A stretch of DNA of 64,000 nucleotides from JAKPQE01 sp041397845 (GCA_041397845.1 JAWKVW010000006.1:124001-188000); one strand, 5' to 3'; positions 28,027 to 36,861 are shown, numbered from the stretch's first letter. Translations and numbers: made by a program. Notes: generated from the letters alone by a model not told the origin.

Positions 28027-28998
28027 TCACTCGAAGGCGGCGGGATCGAAATGGTAATGGAGATTGCAGAACTCGCAGGTGACGACGATCTCGCCGTCGA
28101 CCGTCATTTCCTCGCGATCCTCGGTCGTGAAGGAGCGCAGCATGCCCTCGACCTTTTCGTGCGAGCAGCGGCAGCGCTCGATGATCGGGCGGACGGCGAA
28201 GACCTTCACGCCACGCTCGTGGAAGAGGCGATAGAGCAGGCCCTCAGCCGGCAGGGCCGGGTCGACGAGCTCGTGGTCCTCGATCGTGGCGACAAGCGAC
28301 TGGGCCTCGACCCAGGCGTCGTCCTCGTCGAAGGCCGGCGCCTCGTAGCCCTCGGGCAGATCGCCGCCGGGCAGGTCGGCAGTACGGGCGCGCTCGCCGG
28401 AGGCGGGCAGGAACTGGACCATCAGGCCGCCGGCGCGCCAGACCGGCCCCTCGCCGCCACGCTCGTGCACCTCGGCGATGGCGAGGCGGACGCGGGTCGG
28501 GATCTGTTCGGACTGGGCGAAATAGCGATGCGCCGCTTCCTCGAGGCTTTCGCCGTCAAGAACGACGACGCCCTGGTAGCGGCTGCGGTTGTCGCCCTGG
28601 TCGATGGTCATGGCCAGATGCCCGGTGCCGAGCAGTTCGGCCGGGCTCACCTTGCCGGCGGCGATCGCGGCAGCGAGCGCCTCGTCGTCGAAGCGGGCGC
28701 AGGCGCGGACGCGATCCGGCGTCTCGAAGTCGACGACCAGCATGCGGACCGGGCCGTTCGACTGGGTCTGGAGAATGAAGCGGCCCTCGAATTTCAGCGA
28801 GGTGCCGAGAAGAACGGTGAGCGCCACGGCCTCGCCGAGCAGGCGGGAGACCGGCGCGGGGTAGTCGTGCCGCTTCAGCATGGCATCGAGCGCCGGGCCG
28901 AGCACGACGGCGCGGCCGCGCACGTCGAGCGCCTCGACGGCGAAGGGCAGGACACCGTCGGCCGTCATGGACGGAGCGCGCGCGCCGTCTTCGGTCAT
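28027..28998 (-). CDS. hslO: Hsp33 redox-regulated holdase chaperone
   Basis: 323 residues. Activated by oxidation: in reduced cells four cysteines near the C-terminus hold zinc, here CRCSHEK (CxC) and CEFCNLH (CxxC); oxidation releases zinc and unfolds the linker to expose a client-binding surface. The core motif HLAMTIDQGDNRSRYQG is intact. The ATG overlaps the argF stop (ATGA); argD-argF-hslO is the standard Rhizobiales operon. Confidence 0.95.
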   Translation of the reverse strand: MTEDGARAPSMTADGVLPFAVEALDVRGRAVVLGPALDAMLKRHDYPAPVSRLLGEAVALTVLLGTSLKFEGRFILQTQSNGPVRMLVVDFETPDRVRACARFDDEALAAAIAAGKVSPAELLGTGHLAMTIDQGDNRSRYQGVVVLDGESLEEAAHRYFAQSEQIPTRVRLAIAEVHERGGEGPVWRAGGLMVQFLPASGERARTADLPGGDLPEGYEAPAFDEDDAWVEAQSLVATIEDHELVDPALPAEGLLYRLFHERGVKVFAVRPIIERCRCSHEKVEGMLRSFTTEDREEMTVDGEIVVTCEFCNLHYHFDPAAFE

Positions 28999-29933
28999 GC
29001 GCCGATGTCTCCAGCGCCGTCGATGCCGGCAAAGCACCAGGCAAGCACGCCCTTTTGCGCATGCAGGCGGTTCTCGGCCTCGTCGAAGACGACCGAGCGC
29101 GGCCCGTCCATGACGGCGGAGGTGACCTCCTCCTCGCGATGGGCCGGCAGGCAATGCATGAACAGCGCGTCCTTGTCGGCGGCCGCCATCAGCCGCCCGT
29201 TGACCTGATAGGGCCGCAGCAGGTTGTGGCGGCGGGCGCTCTCCTCGTCGCCCATCGACACCCAGGTGTCGGTGATGACGCAGTCGACGCCGTCGACGGC
29301 CTCGAACGGATCGGTCGTCACGTTGACCATGGCGCCGGCGGCGCGGGCCTTCTCGATGATGACCGGCGGCGGGGCGAGCTCGGGCGGCGTTGCGATATTG
29401 AGCGTGAACGGAAAGCGCTCGGCGGCGTGAATCCAGGAGGCGAGCACATTGTTGAAGTCGCCGGTCCAGGCGACCTTCGCGCCGTCGATCGGCCCCTTGT
29501 GCTCCTCGAAGGTGAGAAGATCGGCCATCACCTGGCAGGGATGGGAGCGGCGCGTCAGGCCGTTGATCACCGGCACGGTGGCATTGGCGGCGAGCTCGGT
29601 CAGGGCATCATGGTCGAGAATGCGGATCATGATGGCATCGACGAAGCGCGACAGGACGCGGGCCGTATCGGCGATCGTCTCGCCGCGGCCGAGCTGCATC
29701 TCGGCGCCGGTCAGCATCATCGTCTCGCCGCCGAGATCGCGCATGGCGACATCGAACGACACGCGGGTGCGGGTCGAGGGCTGCTCGAAGATCATCGCCA
29801 GCATGCGGCCGGCGAGCGGGCCGGGCCTGCCGCGACGGGCGTCGCGCTCGGCCTTCATGCGCCGGCTGTCATCGAGAATGGCGCGCAGGGTGGCGGTGTC
29901 GTGATCGGTCAGATCGAGGAAATGGCGGGTCAT
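28995..29933 (-). CDS. argF: Ornithine carbamoyltransferase
   Basis: 312 residues; makes citrulline from ornithine and carbamoyl phosphate. Carbamoyl-phosphate loop FEQPSTRTRVSF, HPCQVMADL, the ornithine-binding DTWVSMGDEE (SMG loop) and the catalytic-Cys motif MHCLPAHR are present. Start ATG 29933 overlaps the argD stop (ATGA). It is the middle gene of argD-argF-hslO. Confidence 0.96.
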   Translation of the reverse strand: MTRHFLDLTDHDTATLRAILDDSRRMKAERDARRGRPGPLAGRMLAMIFEQPSTRTRVSFDVAMRDLGGETMMLTGAEMQLGRGETIADTARVLSRFVDAIMIRILDHDALTELAANATVPVINGLTRRSHPCQVMADLLTFEEHKGPIDGAKVAWTGDFNNVLASWIHAAERFPFTLNIATPPELAPPPVIIEKARAAGAMVNVTTDPFEAVDGVDCVITDTWVSMGDEESARRHNLLRPYQVNGRLMAAADKDALFMHCLPAHREEEVTSAVMDGPRSVVFDEAENRLHAQKGVLAWCFAGIDGAGDIGA

Positions 29934-31131
29934 GACTTCTTCTCCGCATCGGCGCCGGCAGCGGCCCGATCGAGCGCGGCCAGGCCGGCATCGACGCGGC
30001 GCACGGCCTCGGCGATCTCGGCCTCGCCGATCACCAGCGGCGGCAGCAGGCGCACGACGTTGTCGCCGGCACCGACACTCAGCAGGTGCTCGGCGCGCAG
30101 CGCGGCGACGACCTCGCCGGCCGGGACGCGGCACTTGAGACCAAGCATCAGCCCCTCGCCGCGCACGCTTTCGACAAGGTCGGGATGCTCGTCGACGACG
30201 GCGGCGAGACGCTGTTTCAGGAGGAGCCCGTTCTGGCGCACCTTGTCGAGGAAGCCGGGCTCGGTGACGACATCGAGAACGGCACAGGCAACGCTCGAGG
30301 CGAGCGGATTGCCGCCAAAGGTCGAGCCGTGGGTGCCGGGCGTCATGCCGGCAGCGGCGCTCTCGGTCGCAAGGCAGGCGCCGATCGGAAAGCCGCCGCC
30401 AAGGCCCTTGGCAACCGCCATGACATCGGGGGCAACGCCCGCCATCTCATAGCCAAAGAGATGGCCGGTGCGGCCCATGCCGGTCTGGACCTCGTCATAG
30501 GCGAGCAACAGGCCATGCTCGTCGCACAGGGCGCGAAGGGCCTTCAGGAAGGACGGCTGGAACGGGCGGACGCCGCCCTCGCCCTGCACGGGCTCGACGA
30601 GAATACCGGCGGTCTCCGGGCCGATCGCGGCCTTGACGGCCTCGAGGTCGCCGAACGGCACCTGATCGAAGCCGGGCGCGGCCGGGCCGAAGCCCTCAAG
30701 ATATTTCGCTGGCCGCCAGCGGCGATGGTGCCGAGGGTCCGGCCATGGAAGGCGCCCTCGAAGGTGATCAGCCGGTAGCGCTCGGGATTGCCCCTGGCAA
30801 AATGATAGCGGCGGACGGTCTTGATCGCGCACTCGACGGCCTCGGCGCCGGAATTGCACAGAAAGACGCGGTCGGCGAAGGTCGCGGCGGCGAGACGCCC
30901 GGCCAGTTCCTCCTGCTCGGGCACGCGATAAAGATTGGAGACGTGCCAGAGCTTTTCGCCCTGCTGCGTCAGCGCGGCGACGAGGCGGGGATGGCTGTGA
31001 CCCAGCGAGTTGACCGCGACACCGGCGGCGAAATCGAGATAGGCGGTGCCATCCGCCGTATAGAGCCAAGCGCCCTCGCCCCGCTCAAAAGCGAGGTCGA
31101 TCCGCGCGAAAGTCGAAAATAGCGCCGACAC
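29930..31131 (-). pseudogene. argD: Acetylornithine aminotransferase, interrupted by one frameshift
   Basis: PLP aminotransferase of arginine synthesis (also able to serve lysine synthesis). The start is GTG 31131, with GCAGGAA upstream, giving VSALFSTFARIDLAFERGEG. The N-terminal part (to about 30710) and C-terminal part (to 29930) lie in different frames. On minus, GGCCAGCGAAATAT near 30708 would read GGCCAGGCGAAATAT (GQAKY) with one G restored. Both parts are otherwise well kept: NSGAEAVECAIK, FEGAFHGRTLGTIAAGG, AYDEVQTGMGRTGHLFGYE, the PLP lysine segment VAKGLGGGFPIGA, and HGSTFGGNPLA. Loss would cause arginine auxotrophy unless another aminotransferase covers it, so sequencing error is a strong alternative. 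Confidence 0.9.
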
Positions 31132-31189
31132 GATGTTCCTGCCCGCTGAACTGACCTGATGTCCCCCGGCACCGACTGACGCCGGCACC

Positions 31190-31225
31190 AAAAAAATCAA
31201 ACGTGCCGCCGTGAGGCGACACGTT
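31190..31225 (-). terminator. Promoter-proximal terminator in the argD leader
   Basis: On minus: AACGTGTCGCC, loop TCAC, GGCGGCACGTT (11-bp stem, one G-U pair), then TGATTTTTTTGG. It lies immediately after a predicted promoter and 59 bases before the argD start, so a short RNA of about 38-40 nt would form unless transcription reads through. It is most simply an attenuator or a small-RNA terminator. Confidence 0.7.
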
Positions 31226-31234
31226 GTCCGGTCG

Positions 31235-31263
31235 ATTAATGCCCGCGAGGCCCGAAATGTCAA
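31235..31263 (-). promoter_or_regulatory. Predicted sigma-70 promoter of argD-argF-hslO
   Basis: On minus, TTGACA (31263-31258), a 17-base spacer and ATTAAT (31240-31235). This is the best -35 in the neighbourhood. The start point would be near 31228, directly at the foot of the terminator hairpin at 31190-31225. Confidence 0.65.
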
Positions 31264-31358
31264 CGGAAACCGCCGACTTTTGGCGGATGGGCATCATCGG
31301 GGCGATGTGGCCGGAATGATACGCCGGCGCGGATTAGCTGGGGAAAAGCCACCGAGGC

Positions 31359-31511
31359 GAGTCCGCAGTGGCCGCCGACTCTTGCCACGGAGTCACGCCA
31401 TATTGTAGCGTTGCCTCAGTTAAACACGATATCTCGTGCGGCGGACCAATCCCTTGTAGCGCGTGCCTGTTGTCATCGGCTTTTGGCCGAGCGGCGAGGG
31501 ATTCCGGATTC
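31359..31511. promoter_or_regulatory. Cluster of five GANTC (CcrM) sites upstream of gcrA
   Basis: GAGTC at 31359, GACTC at 31377, GAGTC at 31390, GATTC at 31500 and GATTC at 31507: five sites in 153 bp where about 0.6 is expected by chance. The site at 31390 lies just upstream of TATTGT (31401-31406), a possible -10. In Caulobacter, CcrM methylates GANTC and GcrA acts at promoters carrying methylated sites between -35 and -10. The 414-bp gap 31132-31545 holds this cluster and, on the other strand, the argD promoter and leader. Confidence 0.65.
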
Positions 31512-31545
31512 CGCCGAAAGGGTCGGAAAGGCGGAATGCATGTTG

Positions 31546-32055
31546 ATGACATGGACCGACGAACGGGTCGAGCAGCTTAAAAAGCTGTGGTCTGAAGGCC
31601 TTAGCGCCAGCCGGATCGCAACCGAGCTTGGCGGCGTCACCCGCAATGCGGTGATCGGCAAGGTGCATCGGCTCGGCCTTTCCGGGCGGGTCAAGACGAC
31701 CGGAACGCAGCAGCAGCGGCCGCGCCGGACCCAGAAGCCCGGCCAGCCGACGCGGCCGGCGGCAGGTCCCGTGACCATCGGCGCGACGGCGCTGAAGGCG
31801 GAGCCGGCGCCGCGCCCCGAGCCAAAGGCGGAACCGGCGCCGGTCGAGGATATGGTGGTGCCGATCTCGGAGCGGGCGACGATCCTGACGCTGACCGAGA
31901 GCACCTGCAAATGGCCGATCGGCGACCCCGGCAACAGCGATTTCCATTTCTGCGGCCGGCGCTCCGATCCGGGCATTCCCTATTGCCAGCATCATGCGCG
32001 GATCGCCTATCAGCCGGTCAGCGACCGGCGGCGGGACAAGCGCGCCGCTTCCTGA
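31546..32055 (+). CDS. gcrA: GcrA cell-cycle regulator
   Basis: About 169 residues. GcrA is an alphaproteobacterial regulator that binds RNA polymerase holoenzyme (sigma-70 domain 2) and promoters with CcrM-methylated GANTC. The N-terminal helix-turn-helix block WTDERVEQLKKLWSEGLSAS and GGVTRNAVIGKVHRLGLSGR is diagnostic; a Pro/Ala-rich linker follows, then the C-terminal Cys/His-containing segment CKWPIGDPG, FHFCGRRS, IPYCQHHARIAY. ATG 31546 fits the family start (MTWTDERV); ATG 31540 is 6 bases closer to the AAGGCGGA ribosome site. Divergent from argD, as in other alphaproteobacteria. Confidence 0.95.
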   Translation: MTWTDERVEQLKKLWSEGLSASRIATELGGVTRNAVIGKVHRLGLSGRVKTTGTQQQRPRRTQKPGQPTRPAAGPVTIGATALKAEPAPRPEPKAEPAPVEDMVVPISERATILTLTESTCKWPIGDPGNSDFHFCGRRSDPGIPYCQHHARIAYQPVSDRRRDKRAAS

Positions 32056-32078
32056 TCACGGCAAACAACTTCTCATCG

Positions 32079-32112
32079 AGCCGCCGGGGCGTTCCGCTTC
32101 GGCGGTTTTCTT
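32079..32112 (+). terminator. Intrinsic terminator of gcrA
   Basis: Stem CCGCCG (32079-32084) with CGGCGG (32098-32103), loop 13 bases, then TTTTCTTTT. It begins 24 bases past the gcrA stop. A Rhizobiales-type repeat follows directly. Confidence 0.7.
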
Positions 32113-32118
32113 TTGCCT

Positions 32119-32222
32119 GGAGCGCTTCCGCTTTTCGTTGAATCGCTTCAGCGCTCCAACTCGTTGTTTCTTGCGCATTTCCGGACGGAAAACCGGGCCC
32201 CTCTTTTCCTCGAAATGCCCTG
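32119..32222. repeat. Rhizobiales-type two-hairpin intergenic repeat, copy 1
   Basis: Two-part element: an outer inverted repeat GGAGCGC...GCGCTCC (32119-32157), a T-rich joint (TCGTTGTTTCTT), then GCATTT, CCGGACGGAAAACCGG and ending GAAATGC. It closely matches copy 2 at 59026-59127, especially GCATTTCCGGACGGAAAACC. Near-identical elements, as I recall, are scattered through intergenic DNA of many Hyphomicrobiales. It lies between gcrA and the convergent MATE gene. Confidence 0.8.
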
Positions 32223-32271
32223 ATGGCGGCCGGCGGCACCGGTCCGCTTGGCTTCACCGCTCGGCGCTGCC

Positions 32272-33663
32272 TCAATGGCGGATGCGGCGCGGCGGGCGCT
32301 TCGAGACGGCGTTGAAGCGCGGGAAGAGCAGCGTCAGGGAGGCAAGGATACCGACGAGAATGCCGCCGATGAGGCCGACCGGCCCGAAGCCAAGGCCGAA
32401 GGCAAGAACATAGGCGGTCGGCAGCATGGCGAGCCAGAAGGCGCTTGCCTGCAGGCCGAGCGGCACCCAGACGTCGCCGGCACCGCGCAGGGCCCCCATG
32501 GTGACGACCATCATCGCATCGAAAACGAGGATGACGCCGGCGACGCGGACGGTCTCGCCGGCATAGCCGAGCACGGTCTCGTCGGCGACGAAGAGGCCGG
32601 CGATCTCCCGCGGCAGGGCAATATAGGCGGCAGCAAAGGGCAACGCGATGGCGGCACCGAGACCGACGCCGATCCAGCCGGCAATGCGGACCGCCGGGGC
32701 GTCGCCACGGCCGACGGCGCGGCCGACGCGGATCGACGTCGCGCCGGACATGCCGACGGCATTCATGAAGATGAGGGTGACGAGCAGCATGGTGAGCTGA
32801 TGGGCGGCGAGCGCCTTTTCGCCGAGGTGGCCGGCGATCAGCACTACTGTCGCGAAGGCGGCGCTCTCGATACCCTGGGCAAGACCGATCGGCAGGCCGA
32901 GGCGGCGCATGGCCCGGCCGTTCGGCCCGCCGAGCGTCAGGAAAGACCTTGCCCAGACAGCGAGCGGGGCGCGGGCGCCGAACTCGTCGTCGCGACCAGC
33001 AGCAACAAAGGCAAAGACGACGACCGCAGCAAAAGCAAGCCAGCGCAGGGCGGCGCTGGTTGCCACGGCGCCAACGGCGCCCATCGGCTCGACGAAGCCG
33101 CCCCAGCCGAGAGCGAAGATGCCGTTCAGCGGCACATTGAGGACATTGGCGACCAGCATCACCATCATGCCGACCCGCTGGCGACCGGTCGCCTCGAGGA
33201 AGAGGTTGGTCGTCACATAGAGCAGCATGCCGGGCACGCTCATGGCGAAGACGCGGGTAACGCGGGCGGCGCCGGCGGCGATTTCCGGGTCCTGGCCGGT
33301 CACGAGGAAGAAGGGCCCGGCGAGCAGCGAGAGCGCGTATATCGCGGCACCAAGAACGACGGCATGGGCAAGGCCGGTGCGCCAGATATCGCCGCAGCGG
33401 GCATGCTCCCCGGCGCCGAAGGCCTGCGAGGCAAGAACGACGGTCGACGTAAGGAGGCCGATGGCGATCAGCATCAGCGAGAGCTGCGGGGCAAGGCCGA
33501 GGCCGAGATAGGCGAGCTCGCGGGCGCCCGACCAGCCGGTCATCATCGTGTCGACCGTGAACATGATGAGGATGGCAGAGCGGGCGACGACAATCGGCAG
33601 GGCAAAGCCGAAGGTGCGCTTTACCTGCAGCGACAGCGGGGCGGAGGCGGGCAGGTCTTCCAT
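32272..33663 (-). CDS. MATE family efflux transporter
   Basis: 463 residues with about 12 hydrophobic segments and the MATE two-bundle layout. Conserved pieces: the N-terminal ALPIVVARSAILIMFTVDTMM, AYLGLGLAPQLSLMLIAIG, and in the second half GLPIGLAQGIESAAFATVVL and NAVGMSGATSIRVGRAVGRGD. MATE pumps (NorM-like) export drugs or metabolites using a Na+ or H+ gradient; the substrate cannot be inferred. Convergent with gcrA and followed by repeat copy 1. Confidence 0.9.
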   Translation of the reverse strand: MEDLPASAPLSLQVKRTFGFALPIVVARSAILIMFTVDTMMTGWSGARELAYLGLGLAPQLSLMLIAIGLLTSTVVLASQAFGAGEHARCGDIWRTGLAHAVVLGAAIYALSLLAGPFFLVTGQDPEIAAGAARVTRVFAMSVPGMLLYVTTNLFLEATGRQRVGMMVMLVANVLNVPLNGIFALGWGGFVEPMGAVGAVATSAALRWLAFAAVVVFAFVAAGRDDEFGARAPLAVWARSFLTLGGPNGRAMRRLGLPIGLAQGIESAAFATVVLIAGHLGEKALAAHQLTMLLVTLIFMNAVGMSGATSIRVGRAVGRGDAPAVRIAGWIGVGLGAAIALPFAAAYIALPREIAGLFVADETVLGYAGETVRVAGVILVFDAMMVVTMGALRGAGDVWVPLGLQASAFWLAMLPTAYVLAFGLGFGPVGLIGGILVGILASLTLLFPRFNAVSKRPPRRIRH

Positions 33664-33775
33664 CTGGCTCCCGGGCAGCTCACGGACCGGCCGGTCCTTG
33701 CGGTTGCCGCTGGGTATCAGGAAACGGGGCCGGGCAAAAGCGCCGCGTCACCGTTTCGCCGGTTCCCGGCCTTGC

Positions 33776-34900
33776 TCAGGCCGGCGCGAGGCGGCGGCGC
33801 CCGGCGAGGCGGGCGAGACGGCGGGTCCAGCGCAGCAGCAGGGAAATGGCGGCAAAAGCCCAGAGGGCGGCGGCCGCGAGCCAGGAGACGAGCGTCGTCA
33901 GCAGCGCGCCGATGGTCAGCGTCGCATCGGCAAGGAGCACCAGCGCGCCCCGGGTCGCCCTGCCGAAGCGCCGGGAAACGCGGGCGAAGCGGCTGACCTC
34001 GGCGGCGCTGCCGGCGCGGGCAAGGACATCGGTGACGCCGCGATAGCCGGTGTTGCGGCCAATCGTTCCGACATCGCCGGCAAGCCGGCGGATCGCGGCG
34101 GCCGGCGCCGGGCGGAGGACGGAGCGGGCGGCGCCCTTTGCCGCCGTGGCATCGAAGCGGGCGAGCGACACGCCGACGCCGCGCAGGGCGGCGGTGTCGA
34201 CAGCCTCGCGGCCGAGCCGGGCGACCTGGCGGGCAAGCGGGCGCGACAGACGGCCGGCGCGGCTTGCCGCCTTGAGGGCGCTGACGCCGGTCTTGACCGG
34301 CAGGGCCGAGCCGACGCTGACGACGGTTGCGGCGGTGAGGCCGGCGCCGATCGCGGCAAGTGCGACCGTCGTTGTATCGACCGGCACACCGGCGAGGTGA
34401 TGGCCGGCCTCGCGGAAGAGATCGCGGAAATCGCCAAAGCCGGAAAGGTCGGCGGCCAACGAGCCGGCAAGGGCGGCCTCATTGCCGGCGCCGCCACTGA
34501 CGAAACCCTGCCAGGCATCGCCGAAGGCGCGCTCCTTTTCGGCCGCCTTCGCCGCCGCGATGCGGGCCGGGGCTCCGTCGGCAAGGGTCACGCCCCGGCT
34601 GGCGGCAAGTTCGGCGATGCTTTTCGCAAGGTCTGCGTCACCGGCCGCCAGCGCCTTGTCGAGGGCGGCGGCATAGTCGGCGGGCGGCACCTTTGCGAGC
34701 CGGTAGTCGGCGACCGCGACGGGATCGTCGCCGGTGTCGAGAAGCCGTGCGGCATCGAGGGCGCGCGGCAGAAGCGGAACGGCGGCCGCGGCAAGGCCGC
34801 CGACCAGCGACAGGGTGACGAGCGCGCCAAGGATGCGGCGCAGGCGCGACGGGCGCCGCGCCGCCATCACTTTCGCCTGATCGTGATGCCGCTCGCTCAT
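33776..34900 (-). CDS. Conserved hypothetical membrane protein
   Basis: 374 residues, no family recognised. One transmembrane helix near residues 22-45 after a basic N-terminus (RRPSRLRRILGALVTLSLVGG). A long middle region (about 60-310) is rich in Ala, Gly and Arg, with hydrophobic helical stretches (VDTTTVALAAIGAGLTAATVV). Near the C-terminus (about 320-358) are one or two more hydrophobic helices, then an Arg-rich tail. The N- and C-terminal anchors suggest an inner-membrane protein with a periplasmic middle. It ends 112 bp before the MATE start and lies downstream of pckG, whose terminator separates them. Codon use is like its neighbours. Confidence 0.6.
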   Translation of the reverse strand: MSERHHDQAKVMAARRPSRLRRILGALVTLSLVGGLAAAAVPLLPRALDAARLLDTGDDPVAVADYRLAKVPPADYAAALDKALAAGDADLAKSIAELAASRGVTLADGAPARIAAAKAAEKERAFGDAWQGFVSGGAGNEAALAGSLAADLSGFGDFRDLFREAGHHLAGVPVDTTTVALAAIGAGLTAATVVSVGSALPVKTGVSALKAASRAGRLSRPLARQVARLGREAVDTAALRGVGVSLARFDATAAKGAARSVLRPAPAAAIRRLAGDVGTIGRNTGYRGVTDVLARAGSAAEVSRFARVSRRFGRATRGALVLLADATLTIGALLTTLVSWLAAAALWAFAAISLLLRWTRRLARLAGRRRLAPA

Positions 34901-34977
34901 GGGCCTTCATGTAGGCATCAAGCAGGGCAACAGAAAGGCATGACGTCGATTGCGGCCCCGGCGGAGGCTTTCAAGAG

Positions 34978-35005
34978 AAAAGGCCGGCGTTGCGGCCGGC
35001 CTTTT
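34978..35005 (-). terminator. Terminator downstream of pckG
   Basis: AAAAGGCCGGC with GCCGGCCTTTT: perfect 11-bp inverted repeat (34978-34988, 34995-35005), 6-base loop, A/T runs on both sides, so it can act on either strand. It is 29 bases past the pckG stop. Confidence 0.85.
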
Positions 35006-35033
35006 CCAGTGTCGTTCTCTCGGAGGCGCCACG

Positions 35034-36861
35034 TCAGGCGGCAGAGCTCCAGACGTCCGGCGCCGCCTCGGCGCGGTCGGCCAGGGCCTTGCGCTGTGCT
35101 TCCATCTCGCCCGGCAGGGCCTCGCCGAACTGGCCGAAGTAATCCTTCAGGGCCTCGGCTTCGCGGGTCGCGCCGGCGCGGGCGATATCGGTGATGCCAT
35201 GATACTTGTCGCGGCCGAACTCGAGACCGCTCCAGCTGATGTCCTGATAGCCGGGCATCAGGCCGAAGGGGCTCTCGACGGCATCGGCGCTGCCCTTGAC
35301 GCGATCGACGATCCACTTGAGGACGCGCATGTTCTGGCCGAAGCCCGGCCAGATGAACTTGCCGTTGTCGTCCTTGCGGAACCAGTTCACGCGGAAGATC
35401 TTCGGCAGCTTGATGTCGTCGCGGCCGGCGAAGCTCAGCCAGTGACCCCAATAGTCGGCCATGTTGTAGCCGATGAAGGGCAGCATGGCGAAGGGATCGC
35501 GGCGGATCGCTTCCTGGCCGATGGCGGCGGCGGTCGCCTCGGAGCCCATGGAGGCGGCAAGGAAGACGCCGTGCTTCCAGTCAAAGCTCTCGAACACCAG
35601 CGGGAAGGTGCTGGACAGGCGGCCACCGAACAGGAAGGCGCTGATCGGCACGCCCTCGGGGTCTTCCCAGGCCGGATCGATGGTCGGGCACTGGCTGGCC
35701 GGGGCGGTGAAGCGGCTGTTCGGATGGGCGGCCGGGACGCCGGAGGCCGGCGTCCACTCATTGCCCTTCCAGTCGATGGCGTGGGCCGGAGCGTCGCCGT
35801 CCATGCCCTCCCACCAGACGTCGCCATCATCGGTCAGGGCGACGTTGGTGAAGATGCAGTTGGCCCTGAGCGTGTCCATGGCCATCGGGTTGGACTTGTA
35901 GTTGGTGCCCGGCGCAACGCCGAAAGCCGTATTCCGGGTTGATGGCGCGCAGCGTGCCGTCCGGACGCGGCTTGATCCAGGCGATGTCGTCGCCGATCGT
36001 CGTCGCCTTCCAGCCTTCCATGCCTTCCGGCGGCAGCACCATGGCAAGGTTGGTCTTGCCGCAAGCGCTCGGGAAGGCGCCGGCGACATAGGTGCGCTCG
36101 CCCTCGGGCGAGGTGAGGCCGAGGATCAGCATGTGCTCGGCGAGCCAGCCCTCGTCGCGGGCCATGCGCGAGGCGATGCGCAGCGCCAGACACTTCTTGC
36201 CGAGCAGGGCGTTGCCGCCATAGCCCGAGCCGTAGGACCAGATCTCGCGGGTCTCGGGGAAGTGGACGATGTACTTGTTCTCGATGTCCGGCTCGCAGGG
36301 CCAGGGAACATCGGTCGCGCCGGCGGCGAGCGGCGCGCCGACCGAATGCACGGTCGGGATGAAGAAGCCATCCTCGCCGATCGCGTCGAGCACGGCGGTG
36401 CCGACGCGGGTCATGATGTGCATGTTGACCACGACATACGGGCTGTCGGTGATCTCGATGGCGTTATAGGCGATCGGCGAGCCGATCGGGCCCATGCTGA
36501 AGGGGATGACGTACATCGTCCGGCCCTTCATGCAGCCGGCGAAGGCCTTGTCGAGAATGCCGCGCATCTCGTCCGGCGCCATCCAGTTGTTGGTCGGACC
36601 GGCGTCCTCCTTCCTGTCGGAGCAGATGAAGGTGCGGTTCTCGACGCGGGCGACGTCGCTCGGATGGGAGCGGCAGAGATAGCTGTTCGGACGCTTCTCC
36701 GGATTGAGGCGAATGAAGGTACCGGAGTCGACCATCTCCTGGCACAAGCGGTCGTATTCCTCCTTGGAGCCATCACACCACACGACCGCGTCCGGCGTCG
36801 TCAGCGCCGCGACACGATCGACGAAGTCGATCAGCTTCTGGTTTTTGGTCGGAGCAGTCAT
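35034..36861 (-). pseudogene. pckG: Phosphoenolpyruvate carboxykinase (GTP type), interrupted by one frameshift
   Basis: Converts oxaloacetate to PEP with GTP, the entry to gluconeogenesis from acetate and amino acids. The GTP-type family is clear: CDGSKEEYDRLC, RTMYVIPFSMGPIGSP, the kinase loop FPSACGKTNLAM with P-loop Lys, GDDIAWIKPRPDGTLRAINPE, GVAPGTNYKSNPMAM. ATG 36861 has an upstream AGGA. The frame changes near 35923: minus reads GGCTTTCGGC where the family has GFFG, so two T missing from a T5 run (or one base gained) explains it. Everything on both sides is conserved over about 608 codons. Real pseudogene or sequence error is undecided; the nearby acetate symporter makes a working PEPCK expected. 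Confidence 0.9.
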
